Positions 48,898 through 60,839 are shown, counted from the first letter of the stretch. The stretch is 64,000 bases of DNA from Bacillus sp. es.034 (GCF_002563655.1 NZ_PDIY01000001.1:478501-542500); one strand, 5' to 3'. The notes: generated from the sequence alone by a model not told the origin. Program-made: numbers and translations.

Positions 48898-50433
48898 TTA
48901 ATGTTTGAAGTGGCGGATTCCGGTCATGACCATGGTGATGCCGTATTGGTCTGCTTTTTTGATGGAGTCTTCGTCACGGATGGAGCCTCCGGGTTGGATG
49001 ATGGCGGTGATGCCTGCTTTGGCGGCGGCTTCTACTGTGTCGTCCATCGGGAAGAATGCGTCAGATGCCATGGCGGCTCCTTTGGCTTTCACACCGGCTT
49101 GCTCGAGTGCGATGTTTGCAGCCCCTACACGATTCATCTGTCCCGCACCGACTCCAACTGTCATATGAGCATCTGTCACAACAATTGCGTTGGACTTCAC
49201 ATGCTTCACGACTTTCCAGCCGAGCTTCATAGCGTCCCACTCCGCTTCTGTCGGTTCACGTTTGGTCACGACTCGGAGATCTGCATCGTCAAGGGTGAAC
49301 ATGTCATCCGCTTGAACAAGCAACCCACCTTCAACGGTTGTTAACTTGCGCTCGATTTTGTTTGTGGTTTCAAATGGAACCGTCATTAATCGGATATTTT
49401 TCTTGCCGGAAAGGATTTCAAACGCTTCATCACTGAAAGCCGGCGCGATGACGATTTCCAGGAAGATTTCATGAAGCTGCTTCGCTGTTTCTTCATCTAC
49501 GATACGATTCAACGCAACGATTCCTCCGAAGATGGAAGTGGAATCCGCTTCATAGGCTTTCGAAAACGCTTCGTGGATGGTCGAGCCAACCCCGACACCA
49601 CACGGATTCATATGTTTCACTGCAACAGCCGCCGGTTCCGTGAACTCTTTTACAATTTGAAGGGCTGCATTGGCATCATTGATATTATTATAGGAAAGCT
49701 CTTTCCCGTGAAGCTGCCTTGCCATGGCCACTGAAAATTCAGAGCCGAGCGGTGCACGGTAAAATGAAGCTTGTTGATGAGGGTTTTCTCCATAACGGAG
49801 CGTCTGCTTTAATTCATACGTTCTTGTAAAACGTTCAGGATTCTCTTCACCTGAGACGTCTGTCATATATTCAGCAATGAATGAATCGTAGGCTGCCGTA
49901 TGGCGGAATACCTTGGCGGCCAACTTGCGGCGTTTTTCCAGTGAGGGTTCACCGTGAAGCTTTAGTTCTGCAATGATTTCATCATAGTCCAACGCATCGA
50001 CTACGACCGTCACATATTGATGATTTTTGGCAGCCGCACGAAGCATCGTCGGGCCGCCGATATCGATGTTCTCGATCGCTTCATCTACACCGACATTCGG
50101 CTTAGCGATCGTTTGCTGGAACGGATAAAGGTTGACACATACGAGGTCGATGCCTTCGATCCCCTGTTTCTCCATCTGCCTTAGGTGACTTTCTTCCCCG
50201 CGTTTAGCAAGTAGTCCACCGTGGATATTGGGATGAAGGGTTTTTACACGACCTTCCAAAATTTCCGGGAATCCTGTTACTTCTTCCACTCCCATGACTT
50301 CTATGTCATTTTCCAATAGGAGCTTCTTCGTGCCGCCAGTTGAAATGATTTCATACCCAAGTGTCTTTAATTCCTTTGCGAATTCGATGACACCACTTTT
50401 GTCTGAAACACTGATCAATGCTCTCTTTTTCAA
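48898..50433 (-). CDS. purH: Bifunctional AICAR formyltransferase / IMP cyclohydrolase
   Basis: 511 residues, starting with TTG at 50433 after GAGGAGGATCAGACA. The N-terminal IMP cyclohydrolase domain (MGS-like) begins [19 protein letters not shown], with [16 protein letters not shown]. The AICAR transformylase domain carries [17 protein letters not shown] and [19 protein letters not shown]. It carries out the last two steps to IMP. Repeat copies flank it on both sides: one upstream and two downstream, so its spacers are longer than the rest of the operon. Confidence 0.97.
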   Translation of the reverse strand: MKKRALISVSDKSGVIEFAKELKTLGYEIISTGGTKKLLLENDIEVMGVEEVTGFPEILEGRVKTLHPNIHGGLLAKRGEESHLRQMEKQGIEGIDLVCVNLYPFQQTIAKPNVGVDEAIENIDIGGPTMLRAAAKNHQYVTVVVDALDYDEIIAELKLHGEPSLEKRRKLAAKVFRHTAAYDSFIAEYMTDVSGEENPERFTRTYELKQTLRYGENPHQQASFYRAPLGSEFSVAMARQLHGKELSYNNINDANAALQIVKEFTEPAAVAVKHMNPCGVGVGSTIHEAFSKAYEADSTSIFGGIVALNRIVDEETAKQLHEIFLEIVIAPAFSDEAFEILSGKKNIRLMTVPFETTNKIERKLTTVEGGLLVQADDMFTLDDADLRVVTKREPTEAEWDAMKLGWKVVKHVKSNAIVVTDAHMTVGVGAGQMNRVGAANIALEQAGVKAKGAAMASDAFFPMDDTVEAAAKAGITAIIQPGGSIRDEDSIKKADQYGITMVMTGIRHFKH

Positions 50434-50490
50434 TGTCTGATCCTCCTCTGCCTGCTGTAACGCTGATATTATTTCATAATGTTCAAAACC

Positions 50491-50504
50491 AAGGTCCGTC
50501 CCTC
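50491..50504 (+). repeat. Dispersed GGTCCGTCCCTC repeat, copy 12
   Basis: AAGGTCCGTCCCTC in the purN-purH spacer, about 58 bases upstream of the purH start. Confidence 0.88.
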
Positions 50505-50550
50505 ATCACTTTACCACACTACCAAGATAAAGCAATCGTTCTTCCCCGCT

Positions 50551-51126
50551 TTAGTGACCGGTGGTAAGGAAGAGGTGGTTCAGGGTGGTTGGGTAGAGGT
50601 GATGTTCGACGTGCTGGATTTTGTCCTGCAGTGACTGCCTGGTTTCACCTGTTGTGACACGGACGATTTCCTGTGCGATGATTTCACCTGTATCCATTCC
50701 TGCGTCTACGAAATGAATCGTGACGCCTGTGACTTTCACTCCGCCTTCGATGGCTTGTCCGATGGCATCCTTCCCTGGAAAAGAAGGAAGGAGTGACGGA
50801 TGGATATTGACGATCCTTCCACCGAAGCTTTCGAGAAGCGTTGGCCCGATCAATCTCATATATCCTGCCAGTACAATAAAATCAACCCCCAAATGAGCAA
50901 GCTCATTCAGGATTTCCTGTTCAAATGCCCGCTTGTTCTCATAGTCCTTTGCCCGAAAGACGAACGTCGGTATTCCTGCCGTTTGGGCGCGGTGTATGAC
51001 AAACGCGCCCGGCTGGTCACATACAAGAAGCTTGATATTCGCCTTAAGGGTTCCACTTTGGACCGCATCTACCAAGCTTTGAAAATTACTTCCGCTTCCT
51101 GATGCAAAAATGGCAATCTGTCTCAT
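50551..51126 (-). CDS. purN: Phosphoribosylglycinamide formyltransferase
   Basis: 191 residues. It uses 10-formyltetrahydrofolate to formylate GAR. The N-terminal IAIFASGSGSNFQSLVDAV binds the phosphate, and the catalytic segment is GRIVNIHPSLLPSFPGKDAI with the His, plus the distal Asp in HFVDAGMDTGEIIAQE. The gene starts 35 bases after purM in operon order and is followed by a 117-base spacer containing a dispersed repeat. Confidence 0.96.
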   Translation of the reverse strand: MRQIAIFASGSGSNFQSLVDAVQSGTLKANIKLLVCDQPGAFVIHRAQTAGIPTFVFRAKDYENKRAFEQEILNELAHLGVDFIVLAGYMRLIGPTLLESFGGRIVNIHPSLLPSFPGKDAIGQAIEGGVKVTGVTIHFVDAGMDTGEIIAQEIVRVTTGETRQSLQDKIQHVEHHLYPTTLNHLFLTTGH

Positions 51127-51161
51127 GACTCGCCCCCGTTATTGACATGCTCACCCTTCAT

Positions 51162-52190
51162 TTAACGAACGAAGTGCACCCCGGTTCCTTTCGTCACACG
51201 TCCAACGATAAAGGCGTCTTCACCCTGTTCGTTGAAAAATTGAAGGATGTCTTCCGCTTCATTTTCTTCAACTGCTAACACAAATCCAATCCCCATGTTG
51301 AAAATGTTGTACATTTCACTCCGCGGGATGTCCCCATAGTGCTCAAGAGCAGTGAAGATATCCGGAATATCCCAGCTGCCTTCTCTGATTTCAGCTCGCA
51401 ATCCCTCCGGAAGCATACGCGGAATATTCTCAATGAAGCCTCCGCCGGTGATATGGGACATCCCCTTAATGGAGAACTGTTTCAGAGCCGCCAGTACCGG
51501 TTTTACGTAAATCTTCGTCGGTGCAAGCAATGCTTCTTCAAGTGTGGTCCCGATTTCCGGTAATGAGTCTTCCAAAGAAAACGACTGATCTTCGAAGAAT
51601 ACTTTTCGCACTAAAGAGTACCCATTACTGTGTATACCACTTGATCCCAGTCCAACTAACACATTTCCTTCAGAAATTTCCTCGCCTGTGATGATCTCTT
51701 TTTTCTCACATGCGCCTACAGCGAAGCCGGCGATATCATATTCATCATCTGAATACATGCCCGGCATCTCGGCAGTCTCCCCACCGATCAGCGCACAGCC
51801 CGCCATTTCACATCCGTCCGCAATACCCTTTACAATACCTTCTATCTTCTCCGGGAGAGCTTTCCCGGTCGCGATATAATCTAAGAAATACAGTGGTTCC
51901 GCTCCCTGAACGACAATGTCATTCACGCACATGGCCACACAATCGATCCCGATCGTATCGTGTTTGTCTGCCATGAAGGCAAGCTTCAGCTTCGTTCCGA
52001 CCCCATCCGTACCTGATACAAGTACAGGCTCTTTTAAATTCAAGGAAGATAAATCGAACATTCCGCCGAAACTGCCCAACTGACCAAGAACGCCTTCACG
52101 GGCCGTCCGTTTCACATGCTTTTTGATCCGGTCGACGGATTCGTATCCCGCTTCGATATCTACTCCTGCCTGACGATACGCATTTGCCAT
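51162..52190 (-). CDS. purM: Phosphoribosylformylglycinamidine cyclo-ligase
   Basis: About 342 residues; I prefer the second of two adjacent ATGs (52190), which sits seven bases after AGGGGG. It closes the imidazole ring to AIR using ATP. Motifs: [20 protein letters not shown], then [31 protein letters not shown], and [17 protein letters not shown]. It follows purF by 11 bases. Confidence 0.97.
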   Translation of the reverse strand: MANAYRQAGVDIEAGYESVDRIKKHVKRTAREGVLGQLGSFGGMFDLSSLNLKEPVLVSGTDGVGTKLKLAFMADKHDTIGIDCVAMCVNDIVVQGAEPLYFLDYIATGKALPEKIEGIVKGIADGCEMAGCALIGGETAEMPGMYSDDEYDIAGFAVGACEKKEIITGEEISEGNVLVGLGSSGIHSNGYSLVRKVFFEDQSFSLEDSLPEIGTTLEEALLAPTKIYVKPVLAALKQFSIKGMSHITGGGFIENIPRMLPEGLRAEIREGSWDIPDIFTALEHYGDIPRSEMYNIFNMGIGFVLAVEENEAEDILQFFNEQGEDAFIVGRVTKGTGVHFVR

Positions 52191-52201
52191 CATGATTCCC
52201 C

Positions 52202-53623
52202 CTATTTCACTAACTCTTTTTCATGTGGATGAAGTGTATCCGGGTAGATTTCCGTTGGATACTTCCCTGTAAAGCAAGCCATGCATTGACCGCGGTTCTC
52301 TGATGAATCATCCCGTCCGATCGCTTTGATCACGCCATCCGGACTCAAGAACGTCAGTGAGTCCGCTCCGATGATCTGGCGCATTTCCTCCACTGAGTTG
52401 GAAGACGCGATCAGTTCTTCATGAGTGGATGTATCGATGCCGTAGAAGCAAGGGTTCTTGATCGGCGGTGAGCTGATGCACACGTGAACTTCCTTCGCTC
52501 CCGCTTCCTTCAGCATCGTCACGATCCGTTTCGACGTCGTTCCCCGTACGATGGAATCGTCCACCATGACGACACGCTTGCCTTCAACCACTCCCCTTAC
52601 AGGAGAAAGCTTCATCTTCACACCCTGCTCGCGAAGGGATTGAGACGGCTGAATGAACGTACGCCCAACGTAACGATTCTTGATCAGTCCCATTTCATAT
52701 GGGATTCCTGATTCTTCGGCGTAACCGATCGCACTAGAAATGCTGGAATCCGGTACCCCTGTTACGACATCCGCTTCAATCGGAGCCTCTTTCGCAAGTT
52801 CCATCCCCATCCGCTTTCTCGCGGAATGGACGTTGATCCCCTGGATATTGCTGTCCGGTCTTGAGAAGTATACGTATTCCATCGTACACATCGCATTCCC
52901 GCCTGAAAAACTAAACCGTTCTGAGGTCAATCCCTCATCATTGATGATCACAAGCTCCCCCGGCTCGATATCCCGTACGAATTCAGCCCCTACGATATCA
53001 AAGGCACATGTTTCTGACGCAACACAGTAAGCATCCCCAAGCTTACCGAGAGATAATGGGCGAAGACCGTGTGGATCAAGGGCCACCATCATCTCTGTTT
53101 CCGTCATGACGACAAATGCATAAGCACCCTTTAACATCGTCAGTGCGTTTTTCACGCGATCCTTCAAGTTGAAATAGCCGCTTCGCTTAATTAAGTGAGC
53201 CAGTACTTCTGTATCCGAGCTTGTTTGAAAAATACTCCCCTGTCCTTCAAGCTGATGCTTCAAGGCGTTCGCATTGACGAGATTCCCGTTATGAGCAAGA
53301 GCAAGACTGCCATTTTGTGAGTTAAAGAGAAGAGGCTGAACGTTCTCGTAGCCTCCGCCTCCTGCCGTCGCATAGCGCACATGACCGATGGCCGAATCCC
53401 CTTCAAGCTTCTCGATGGTGCCTTCCTGGAACACTTCCGTTACGAGGCCTTCCCCTTTTAAGCATCGTAACGTCTCCCCGTCAGAAACGACGATCCCTGT
53501 CCCCTCTTGTCCCCTATGCTGCAGACTATGAAGCCCGTAATACGTAATCTGTGCGGCATTGGGATGTCCCCATATCCCAAATACTCCACATTCTTCGTTT
53601 AAACCTTTGATTTCAGCAGGCAT
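52202..53623 (-). CDS. purF: Amidophosphoribosyltransferase
   Basis: 473 residues from the ATG at 53623 ([20 protein letters not shown]) with AAGGAGCGATCCC upstream. An 11-residue propeptide precedes the catalytic Cys12, as in the B. subtilis enzyme. The phosphoribosyltransferase PRPP loop is [18 protein letters not shown], and the C-terminal [14 protein letters not shown] contributes cysteines for the [4Fe-4S] cluster. It begins the pathway: PRPP plus glutamine gives phosphoribosylamine. It overlaps the 3' end of purL by 25 bases. Confidence 0.97.
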   Translation of the reverse strand: MPAEIKGLNEECGVFGIWGHPNAAQITYYGLHSLQHRGQEGTGIVVSDGETLRCLKGEGLVTEVFQEGTIEKLEGDSAIGHVRYATAGGGGYENVQPLLFNSQNGSLALAHNGNLVNANALKHQLEGQGSIFQTSSDTEVLAHLIKRSGYFNLKDRVKNALTMLKGAYAFVVMTETEMMVALDPHGLRPLSLGKLGDAYCVASETCAFDIVGAEFVRDIEPGELVIINDEGLTSERFSFSGGNAMCTMEYVYFSRPDSNIQGINVHSARKRMGMELAKEAPIEADVVTGVPDSSISSAIGYAEESGIPYEMGLIKNRYVGRTFIQPSQSLREQGVKMKLSPVRGVVEGKRVVMVDDSIVRGTTSKRIVTMLKEAGAKEVHVCISSPPIKNPCFYGIDTSTHEELIASSNSVEEMRQIIGADSLTFLSPDGVIKAIGRDDSSENRGQCMACFTGKYPTEIYPDTLHPHEKELVK

Positions 53624-55833
53624 GGGATCGCTCCTTTCCAAGCTGATTCCAATTCTTCAACGGACGCTTCCAATAGTGCGCCCCCATTTTCCGATGACAC
53701 CTTGATGGCTCCGTTATCTGCTACGTGTCCAACCACCTTCGCATCTGGTACAAGCTTCTCAAACCCTTCTTTGTTTTCAGGTTTGACTGAAACGATGAAA
53801 CGTGACTGTGTTTCACTGAACAGATCCGCCACATTGTTCCCGCCAGAAAGCTGGACGTTTGCTCCCAATCCTTTTGTTCCAAAAGTCGACTCCGCAAGCG
53901 CAACAGCAAACCCGCCTTCAGCGATGTCATGGGCAGATACCACAAGACCTTTCTGAATCGCTTCTAACAGTTGCATTTGACGGCGAAGCTCGGTTTTCAA
54001 GTCGATTGCCGGTGCCTGACCGAAGATTTTTCCTTCTGTTAGCTTTTGCAGCTCGCTTCCACCGAACTCTTCACGTGTTTCACCGATGACATAAATGGAA
54101 TCCCCGGCTTCCTTGAAGCTTTGAGTCGTAATATGGTCAACATCTTCAATGAGGCCTACCATCCCTACTACAGGTGTTGGATATACAGCCGTTCCCATTG
54201 ATTCGTTATATAAGGAAACATTCCCGCCGATGACCGGTGTCGATAGCTCGCGACACGCTTCACTCATCCCGTCAACGGACTTCTCGATCTGCCAGAAGAT
54301 TTCCGGTTTCTCCGGATTTCCGAAATTTAAGCAGTCGGTGATCGCAAGTGGGATCGCTCCCGAACAAACGATATTACGTGCTGCTTCTGCAACAGCGATC
54401 TTTCCTCCGACTTCCGGATCCAGGTAAAGGTAACGTGAATTACAGTCCGTTGTCATGGCAAGGGCTTTTCTCGTCCCGCGTACACGTACGACCGCCGCAT
54501 CAGAACCCGGGCTCACAACCGTGCTCGTTCTTACCTGATGATCATATTGATCGTATACCCATTCTTTACTCGCGATCGTCGGCTGCTGTAACAACGCTTT
54601 AAGCGTCTCTTTATAATCTTCAACCTTTGGAGCAGGCGTTTCCATTGCCTGAAACTCTTTATAGTAAGCCGCTTCTTGGGATGGCTTGTGATAAATAGGT
54701 GCCTCTTCAGCTAGTGCATCGACCGGCACATCTGCCACGACTTCACCTTTGTGAAGAAGACGAAGGCGTTTATCGTCTGTTACTTTCCCAATGGAAACCG
54801 CTTCTAAGTCATATTTTGAAAAAAGATCGACGATTTCTTGCTCACGGCCTTTTTCCACGACGATCAGCATTCGCTCCTGTGATTCCGACAGCATCATTTC
54901 ATAAGCCGTCATGCCTCTTTCACGCTGTGGTACAAGGTCAAGATCCATTTCGATTCCGGATCCTGCTTTACTTGCCATTTCAGCGGATGAGCTTGTAAGA
55001 CCCGCAGCTCCCATGTCCTGAATTCCGACAAGGGCATCATTCTGAACAAGCTCCAGACACGCTTCAAGTAGTAATTTTTCCATGAATGGATCTCCCACTT
55101 GAACGGCCGGACGTTTCTCTTCCGATCCTTCATTTAATTCCTCGGATGCGAAGGTGGCTCCATGAATGCCGTCACGACCTGTTTTTGCCCCGACATACAT
55201 GACGGTATTGCCGACACCATGAGCCTGGCCTTTTTTAATATCCTTATGATCGATCAACCCGACGCACATGGCGTTTACAAGGGGATTTCCTTCGTAAGAG
55301 GCATCAAATTGAACTTCCCCTCCGACAGTGGGGATCCCGATACAGTTCCCGTATCCTGCGATACCCGCTACGACTTCTTTAAATAGATACTGAACACGAG
55401 GAGAATCCAACTCTCCAAAGCGTAAAGAGTTGAGGAGTGCGACAGGTCTTGCCCCCATCGAGAATACGTCTCGTATAATACCCCCGACACCCGTTGCCGC
55501 TCCTTGATAAGGCTCGATGGCCGACGGATGATTATGACTCTCGATTTTGAACACCACTGCTTGATCATCGCCAATATCAACAATCCCAGCTCCTTCTCCA
55601 GGTCCTTGAAGAACGCGTTCACCTGTCGTTGGGAATTTCATCAGTACAGGCTTTGAATTTTTATAGCTGCAATGTTCTGACCACATAACAGAGAAAAGAC
55701 CGGTCTCTGTGTAGTTCGGTGTTCTTCCGAGGATGTTTTCCACCATTGAAAATTCTTCGTCTGTTAAACCCATTTCACGATAAAGCTGCTCTTCTTTCAC
55801 TTTTGTTGAAGTTGGTTCAAGCATTAACGACAT
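53599..55833 (-). CDS. purL: FGAM synthase subunit PurL (small type)
   Basis: 744 residues, the size of the small PurL that acts with PurS and PurQ. ATP-binding repeats include [20 protein letters not shown], a second [15 protein letters not shown] region, and [20 protein letters not shown]. It converts FGAR and glutamine-derived ammonia to FGAM. The ATG follows GGAGGGAAAAAC inside the 3' end of purQ (17-base overlap), so translation is coupled. Confidence 0.97.
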   Translation of the reverse strand: MSLMLEPTSTKVKEEQLYREMGLTDEEFSMVENILGRTPNYTETGLFSVMWSEHCSYKNSKPVLMKFPTTGERVLQGPGEGAGIVDIGDDQAVVFKIESHNHPSAIEPYQGAATGVGGIIRDVFSMGARPVALLNSLRFGELDSPRVQYLFKEVVAGIAGYGNCIGIPTVGGEVQFDASYEGNPLVNAMCVGLIDHKDIKKGQAHGVGNTVMYVGAKTGRDGIHGATFASEELNEGSEEKRPAVQVGDPFMEKLLLEACLELVQNDALVGIQDMGAAGLTSSSAEMASKAGSGIEMDLDLVPQRERGMTAYEMMLSESQERMLIVVEKGREQEIVDLFSKYDLEAVSIGKVTDDKRLRLLHKGEVVADVPVDALAEEAPIYHKPSQEAAYYKEFQAMETPAPKVEDYKETLKALLQQPTIASKEWVYDQYDHQVRTSTVVSPGSDAAVVRVRGTRKALAMTTDCNSRYLYLDPEVGGKIAVAEAARNIVCSGAIPLAITDCLNFGNPEKPEIFWQIEKSVDGMSEACRELSTPVIGGNVSLYNESMGTAVYPTPVVGMVGLIEDVDHITTQSFKEAGDSIYVIGETREEFGGSELQKLTEGKIFGQAPAIDLKTELRRQMQLLEAIQKGLVVSAHDIAEGGFAVALAESTFGTKGLGANVQLSGGNNVADLFSETQSRFIVSVKPENKEGFEKLVPDAKVVGHVADNGAIKVSSENGGALLEASVEELESAWKGAIPCLLKSKV

Positions 55834-56503
55834 GTTTTTCCCTCCAGTGTTTCACAATCGATTGAAATAGTTTCTTCCCGTCTTCACTACCTAGTAAAGT
55901 GTCCATGGCACGCTCAGGGTGAGGCATCATCCCAAGGACATTTCCTGCTTCATTTGTGATTCCTGCAATATTTTCAACGCTTCCGTTCGGATTTTCATCC
56001 GTATAGGTGAACACAATTTGATTGTTTACCCGTAAAGTGTTCATCGTCTCCTCGTCACAGAAGTAATTTCCTTCACCGTGGGCAATCGGAATTTGGATCA
56101 CATCATTCTTTTCATAGCCATTCGTAAACATCGTCTCATTGTTCAGAACGGTTAACGGAACGGTTTTACAGATGAACTTCAAGCTCTCATTCCGGCGCAT
56201 GGCCCCTGGAAGTAACCCCGTTTCCAGTAAAACCTGAAATCCGTTGCATACGCCAAGAACCGGCTTACCTTGCTCTGCCGCTTTTACGACCTCTTTCATG
56301 ACGTTCGAGAAACGGGCAATCGCTCCTGAACGAAGGTAATCTCCGTACGAGAATCCCCCTGGTAAAAGGATCGCATCATAGTTTTCCAGATTATCAGCAT
56401 CGTGCCAAACGTAATCCACTTCTTCACCGATTTCATCCTTGATGGCATGATACATATCGATGTCACAGTTAGAGCCTGGGAATACAATTACTGCAAACTT
56501 CAT
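55817..56503 (-). CDS. purQ: FGAM synthase subunit PurQ (glutaminase)
   Basis: 228 residues. A class I glutamine amidotransferase: the nucleophile is Cys86 in [13 protein letters not shown], and the His-Glu pair is in [11 protein letters not shown] near the C-terminus. It supplies ammonia to PurL; PurS bridges the two. The start overlaps the purS stop by four bases, and the stop overlaps purL. Confidence 0.97.
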   Translation of the reverse strand: MKFAVIVFPGSNCDIDMYHAIKDEIGEEVDYVWHDADNLENYDAILLPGGFSYGDYLRSGAIARFSNVMKEVVKAAEQGKPVLGVCNGFQVLLETGLLPGAMRRNESLKFICKTVPLTVLNNETMFTNGYEKNDVIQIPIAHGEGNYFCDEETMNTLRVNNQIVFTYTDENPNGSVENIAGITNEAGNVLGMMPHPERAMDTLLGSEDGKKLFQSIVKHWREKHVVNA

Positions 56504-56754
56504 TGAGCGACACTCTCCTCGATTTCATATCGGTAATCCTCGATCACGGGGTTTGCAAGCAAACGATGACACATTTCTTCAACCGTCGCTTCCACGTTCT
56601 CAACAGTTTCTGGAAGAGTCAACTCCATATACTTTCCGACGCGTACATCTTCCACACTTTTAAATTCCATGGAATGCAGCGCCTGCTTCACAACACTTCC
56701 TTGAGGATCTAATACACTTTCTCTCAATGTGATATAAACCTTTACTTTGTACAT
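56500..56754 (-). CDS. purS: FGAM synthase subunit PurS
   Basis: 84 residues. The small dimeric bridging subunit of the PurSQL complex, with the family stretch [20 protein letters not shown] followed by [20 protein letters not shown]. It has no catalytic residues of its own but is needed for PurQ-PurL docking. It overlaps purC by 13 bases and purQ by four. Confidence 0.96.
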   Translation of the reverse strand: MYKVKVYITLRESVLDPQGSVVKQALHSMEFKSVEDVRVGKYMELTLPETVENVEATVEEMCHRLLANPVIEDYRYEIEESVAQ

Positions 56755-57467
56755 AGTTTGTTTCCTCCTAAGCGTTCTAAAATGATTGAGTATACTTCTG
56801 TTAAACTTCCAATATCTCTTCTGAAAACATCCTTATCAAGCTTCTGATTCGTTTCGGCGTCCCACAGACGGCAAGTGTCCGGTGAGATTTCATCCCCTAA
56901 TAGAATCGCTCCATCACGGTCTTTCCCAAACTCCAATTTGAAATCGACGAGAGTGACTCCCGCTTCTTTGAAAATCCCTTGAAGGACTTCATTCACACGG
57001 AGTGCCATCGTTCTGATCTCGGCACGTTCTTCCCGGGCAGCGATCTCCAGGAAATCAATGTGATCATCGGTGATCAGTGGATCTCCCAGATCATCGTCTT
57101 TATAGTAAAATTCGATGATCGGCTTTTGTAGGGGTGTCCCCTCTTCTTTCCCGAGCCGCTTTGACAAGCTTCCGGCAATCACATTCCGGACCACAACTTC
57201 AAGTGGAATGATGTTTACACGTTTGACCAGCTGCTCATCTTCTGAAATCTGTTTAATAAAATGACTCTGAATCCCTTTTTCAGCAAGCTTTGAAAATAGC
57301 AAACTCGAAATCTTATTATTTAAAACCCCTTTGCCATCGATATCCGCTTTCTTCTCCCCGTTAAAAGCAGTGGCAGAATTCTTATACTGAATCCAAACGA
57401 CGTCTTCATCGTTCGTTTTGAAAATTTGTTTCGCTTTCCCCTCATATAAAAGCGTTCCTTTTTCCAT
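56742..57467 (-). CDS. purC: SAICAR synthase
   Basis: 241 residues. It couples CAIR and aspartate with ATP to give SAICAR. Motifs: LLYEGKAKQIFKTNDEDVVW at the N-terminus, RNVIAGSLSKRLGKEEGTPL, and the DFKLEFGKD and GDEISPDTCRLWD motifs near the C-terminus. The ATG follows AGGGGGATTTTAC. The 108-base spacer after purB is the longest in the first half of the operon. Confidence 0.97.
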   Translation of the reverse strand: MEKGTLLYEGKAKQIFKTNDEDVVWIQYKNSATAFNGEKKADIDGKGVLNNKISSLLFSKLAEKGIQSHFIKQISEDEQLVKRVNIIPLEVVVRNVIAGSLSKRLGKEEGTPLQKPIIEFYYKDDDLGDPLITDDHIDFLEIAAREERAEIRTMALRVNEVLQGIFKEAGVTLVDFKLEFGKDRDGAILLGDEISPDTCRLWDAETNQKLDKDVFRRDIGSLTEVYSIILERLGGNKLCTK

Positions 57468-57575
57468 GTAAAATCCCCCTGTTCGTTGAAAATTGCCAAT
57501 CTTCAGTCTATATTTTCATAAAAAAAGGAAGGGATTCTGCTAAAAACCCCTGCCTTATTCATTTATCAGAAGGAC

Positions 57576-58874
57576 TTACTCGACTAAGCCGCATCGTTCA
57601 AAGATTGTATCCACATGTTTCAAGTGATAGTTGTAATCGAAGCAGTCATCAATGTCAGCCGGCGACAGCTTGGACGTGATGGTTGCATCCTCTTCGATAA
57701 GAGAACGGAAGGCCACTTGCTTCTCCCATGCCTCCATCGCTTTTGGCTGAACCGTGTCATACGCCTCTTCACGGGTCATGCCTTTATCGATAAGGGCTAA
57801 AAGGACACGCTGCGAGTAGATCAAGCCAAGTGTGCGATCCATATTACGCTGCATATTCTCCGGGAAGACCGTCAAATTCTTGATGATGTTTCCGAAACGG
57901 TTCAGCATGTAATTAAGGGCGATCGTCGCATCCGGCAGAATCACACGCTCTGCGGAAGAATGAGAGATATCGCGCTCATGCCATAGAGGCACGTTCTCAT
58001 ACGCTGTCAGCATGTATCCTCTGATCACGCGGGCCATCCCCGTCATGTTCTCGGAACCGATCGGGTTACGCTTATGCGGCATCGCTGATGATCCCTTTTG
58101 ACCCTTCGCGAAGAACTCTTCCACTTCACGTGTCTCACTCTTCTGCAATCCGCGGACCTCGACAGAAAACTTCTCGATGGACGTCGCAATCAGTGCAAGT
58201 GTCCCCATGTAATGAGCGTGGCGATCACGCTGCAATGTTTGGGTAGAAACAGGAGCCGGTGTGATACCAAGCTTTTCACACACATATGACTCAACAAATG
58301 GATCGATATTCGCATACGTTCCGACCGCTCCTGAAATCTTACCGAATTCCACTCCATCAGCAGCTGCTTTGAATCGTTCCACGTTACGCTTCATCTCTTC
58401 ATACCACAGAGCAAGCTTCAGACCGAATGTAGTCGGCTCAGCATGAACACCGTGCGTACGTCCCATCATGACCGTATGCTTATGCTCGATTGCTTTGTTC
58501 TTTAAGATTTCGACGAAGCGTTCCAAATCTTTTAAAATAATCTCGTTCGCCTGCTTAAGTTGATACGAAAGGGCCGTATCCACAACGTCCGTTGAAGTCA
58601 GTCCGTAATGAACCCATTTTCTTTCTTCTCCAAGAGTTTCTGATACTGCTCTTGTGAAAGCTACAACGTCGTGACGTGTTTCTTCTTCAATTTCCTTGAT
58701 GCGATCCACATTGAATCCTGCGTTCTTACGGATCTTCGCTACATCCTCTTTCGGAATGTCCCCGATCTCAGCCCATGCTTCACAAGCCAGGATTTCCACT
58801 TCAAGCCATGCTTGAAAACGATTTTCCTCTGTCCAAATTGCTCCCATTTCAGGGCGTGTATAACGTTCTATCAT
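57576..58874 (-). CDS. purB: Adenylosuccinate lyase
   Basis: 432 residues from the ATG at 58874 ([20 protein letters not shown]), with GGAGGACGACTGGT upstream. It cleaves fumarate from SAICAR and from adenylosuccinate, so it serves both IMP and AMP synthesis. The signature [20 protein letters not shown] is near residue 265. The N-terminal [17 protein letters not shown] and [15 protein letters not shown] are typical. It overlaps purK by four bases. Confidence 0.97.
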   Translation of the reverse strand: MIERYTRPEMGAIWTEENRFQAWLEVEILACEAWAEIGDIPKEDVAKIRKNAGFNVDRIKEIEEETRHDVVAFTRAVSETLGEERKWVHYGLTSTDVVDTALSYQLKQANEIILKDLERFVEILKNKAIEHKHTVMMGRTHGVHAEPTTFGLKLALWYEEMKRNVERFKAAADGVEFGKISGAVGTYANIDPFVESYVCEKLGITPAPVSTQTLQRDRHAHYMGTLALIATSIEKFSVEVRGLQKSETREVEEFFAKGQKGSSAMPHKRNPIGSENMTGMARVIRGYMLTAYENVPLWHERDISHSSAERVILPDATIALNYMLNRFGNIIKNLTVFPENMQRNMDRTLGLIYSQRVLLALIDKGMTREEAYDTVQPKAMEAWEKQVAFRSLIEEDATITSKLSPADIDDCFDYNYHLKHVDTIFERCGLVE

Positions 58875-60031
58875 ACCAGTCGTCCTCCGATCTTTTCTTG
58901 CACCTTCCAAATCCCAGCTTCGTTTATGTTCGACAATGTCTCTTCCATATCATTGGTTAATAACGTGACATGCCCCATTTTCCGCTTCGGCTTCGGTAGA
59001 TCCTTGCCGTACAGATGGATAAACCAGTCCGGGTGCTTTGGAACAGCCTTCATAATAGGCTCGATATGCTCTCCTAATAGATTAACCATCACAGCGTTCT
59101 TTAATAAGGTCGGTTGGACAAGCGGCCAGTTGCAAACAGCCTTGACGTGCTGGGCAAATTGAGAGAAGTCACATGCTTCAATCGAGTAGTGACCGGAATT
59201 ATGTGGCCTTGGAGCCAGCTCATTGATAAAGATGTCTCCATCTGCCGTCAGAAACATCTCAATCGCCAGCGTCCCGACAAGGTCAAGTGTCTCACTGATC
59301 CTCTTTGCCATCCTGATTGCTTTATCTGCTGTTTCTTTACTTACCCTCGCCGGCGCAATTGTTTCATGTAAAATGTTATCCACATGAATGTTTTCCACTA
59401 CCGGGAAGTTCGTTTGCTGTCCATCGGGATTACGTGTCACGATCACGGATAACTCTTTTTCAAAAGGAATCCATTTCTCCAGCACACACGGACCATTCTC
59501 CAATAAAGCAGCGGCTTCATCTATCCCGCCTGCTTCCCGGATCACATACTGTCCTTTCCCGTCATAACCGCCCCTCGTCGTTTTCAAAACCACTGGATAG
59601 CCAAGCTTTTCTATATTATCATAGATGTCCTTCTGTTGTTTAATCACAGCATAAGGAGCGACTTCCACCCCTGCAAACGTAAGGGCTTCCTTTTCCATGA
59701 TCCGGTCCTGAGTGATGCGGATCAATTCAGCCCCTTGTGGTAAGTAGGCACGCTCAGACAACCATTTCAGCGCTTCATAATCGATATTTTCAAATTCGTA
59801 TGTAATCACATCGCACTCTTCAGCCAGTCTATATAGAGCATCATACTGGTCAAAGCCTGCCGTGATCACATAATCTGCCACCTGTGCACATGGTGAGTGC
59901 GGCGAAGGATCTAATACCGCCACCCGAAAGCCTCTTGCTTTCGCATCCAGTGCCATCATCCGGCCAAGCTGTCCGCCACCGATGATCCCGATTGTCTGTC
60001 CTGGTAAAATCGTCTTCTTATTCAAGGTCAT
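58871..60031 (-). CDS. purK: N5-carboxyaminoimidazole ribonucleotide synthase
   Basis: 386 residues from the ATG at 60031; a GTG immediately before is possible. An ATP-grasp enzyme carboxylating AIR to N5-CAIR. The N-terminal [20 protein letters not shown] is the nucleotide-binding stretch, with [20 protein letters not shown] and [20 protein letters not shown]. It overlaps purE by 14 bases, so translation is probably coupled. Confidence 0.97.
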   Translation of the reverse strand: MTLNKKTILPGQTIGIIGGGQLGRMMALDAKARGFRVAVLDPSPHSPCAQVADYVITAGFDQYDALYRLAEECDVITYEFENIDYEALKWLSERAYLPQGAELIRITQDRIMEKEALTFAGVEVAPYAVIKQQKDIYDNIEKLGYPVVLKTTRGGYDGKGQYVIREAGGIDEAAALLENGPCVLEKWIPFEKELSVIVTRNPDGQQTNFPVVENIHVDNILHETIAPARVSKETADKAIRMAKRISETLDLVGTLAIEMFLTADGDIFINELAPRPHNSGHYSIEACDFSQFAQHVKAVCNWPLVQPTLLKNAVMVNLLGEHIEPIMKAVPKHPDWFIHLYGKDLPKPKRKMGHVTLLTNDMEETLSNINEAGIWKVQEKIGGRLV

Positions 60032-60497
60032 CACTACTTTCCATCACTTTTTCCCGTAGCGCTTCCCGTCTGTTATCCAACCTGACGGCCAATTCTGTAT
60101 CTTCAATCGAAAGGATTTGAGCAGCAAGGAGTCCTGCATTCGTAGCTCCCGCTTTCCCGATTGCCACCGTCGCAACCGGAATGCCACCGGGCATCTGAAC
60201 GATCGACAACAGTGAATCCATTCCGTTCAATGCCTTCGATTGTACTGGTACCCCGATCACAGGCAATGTGGTCTTCGCAGCCACCATTCCCGGTAAATGG
60301 GCAGCTCCTCCTGCACCTGCTATGATCACTTTCACTCCGCGGTCTCTCGCACTTTCCGCAAACTCAAACATATAATCAGGTGTCCTGTGAGCCGATACAA
60401 CACGTTTCTCAAACGGAATCTCAATCTCCTCCAATACCTCACACGCATGCTTCATTGTTTCCCAGTCTGATGTACTTCCCATGATCACTGAAATCAT
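60018..60497 (-). CDS. purE: N5-carboxyaminoimidazole ribonucleotide mutase
   Basis: 159 residues from the ATG at 60497 ([20 protein letters not shown]), with GGGAGGT upstream; the frame could be opened five codons earlier only by a GTG lying inside that ribosome site. Class I PurE, converting N5-CAIR to CAIR. Catalytic residues are in GSTSDW and [12 protein letters not shown], with [16 protein letters not shown]. First gene of the purine operon, behind a guanine-type riboswitch. Confidence 0.97.
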   Translation of the reverse strand: MISVIMGSTSDWETMKHACEVLEEIEIPFEKRVVSAHRTPDYMFEFAESARDRGVKVIIAGAGGAAHLPGMVAAKTTLPVIGVPVQSKALNGMDSLLSIVQMPGGIPVATVAIGKAGATNAGLLAAQILSIEDTELAVRLDNRREALREKVMESSDDLE

Positions 60498-60536
60498 AAT
60501 GGTGACAGGCACCTCCCGTAGTTTATTCCCTCTTCA

Positions 60537-60597
60537 CAAAAATACCCAGATCAATTGTTCTCTACATTTGAGAGAAAGCAATTGATCTGGGTATTTT
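60537..60597 (-). terminator. Expression-platform terminator of the pur riboswitch
   Basis: Perfect arms of about 19 bases (AAAATACCCAGATCAATTG and its complement) around a loop, followed on the minus strand by five T. It lies between the aptamer and purE, where it should end transcription when the ligand binds. Confidence 0.92.
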
Positions 60598-60662
60598 AAA
60601 GAGAATGGTCCCGTTTTATCCGATAGGGCCCATAAACGCACTCGTATCCAGACAGCTACTTT

Positions 60663-60733
60663 CCCTCATAGTCCGACCATTTACGGTAGTCAGGTAGAGA
60701 CTCATGGGCCATATTCCCATTATTATATGAGGG
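60663..60733 (-). ncRNA. Purine riboswitch aptamer, guanine-type
   Basis: The minus strand shows the standard three-way aptamer. P1 is CCCTCATA/TATGAGGG. The conserved core has ATATGGC, then GAGTCTCTACC, then CCGTAAATGG and GGACTATG. The specificity base is C in GACTATG, which marks guanine/hypoxanthine binding rather than adenine. It precedes purE, as in B. subtilis. With ligand bound, the downstream terminator should form and lower pur expression. Confidence 0.93.
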
Positions 60734-60753
60734 CATTCGGTTTATTTGTCTCC

Positions 60754-60829
60754 ATCATAACGTGATATTGAGACCCTGTCAACGAATAATCGAACGATAA
60801 TAAAAGTCTGAAAATTATTGTTCGGATTT
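60754..60829 (-). promoter_or_regulatory. pur operon promoter with two PurBox-like sites
   Basis: On the minus strand TTGACA (60782-60777) and TATGAT (60759-60754) are separated by 17 bases. Upstream, a site matching the PurR box consensus AWWWCCGAACWWT lies at 60816-60829 (AATCCGAACAAT). An inverted, weaker one is at 60785-60798 (CGAACG core), as expected for PurR-PRPP control. Confidence 0.8.
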
Positions 60830-60839
60830 GAAGCGTTTA

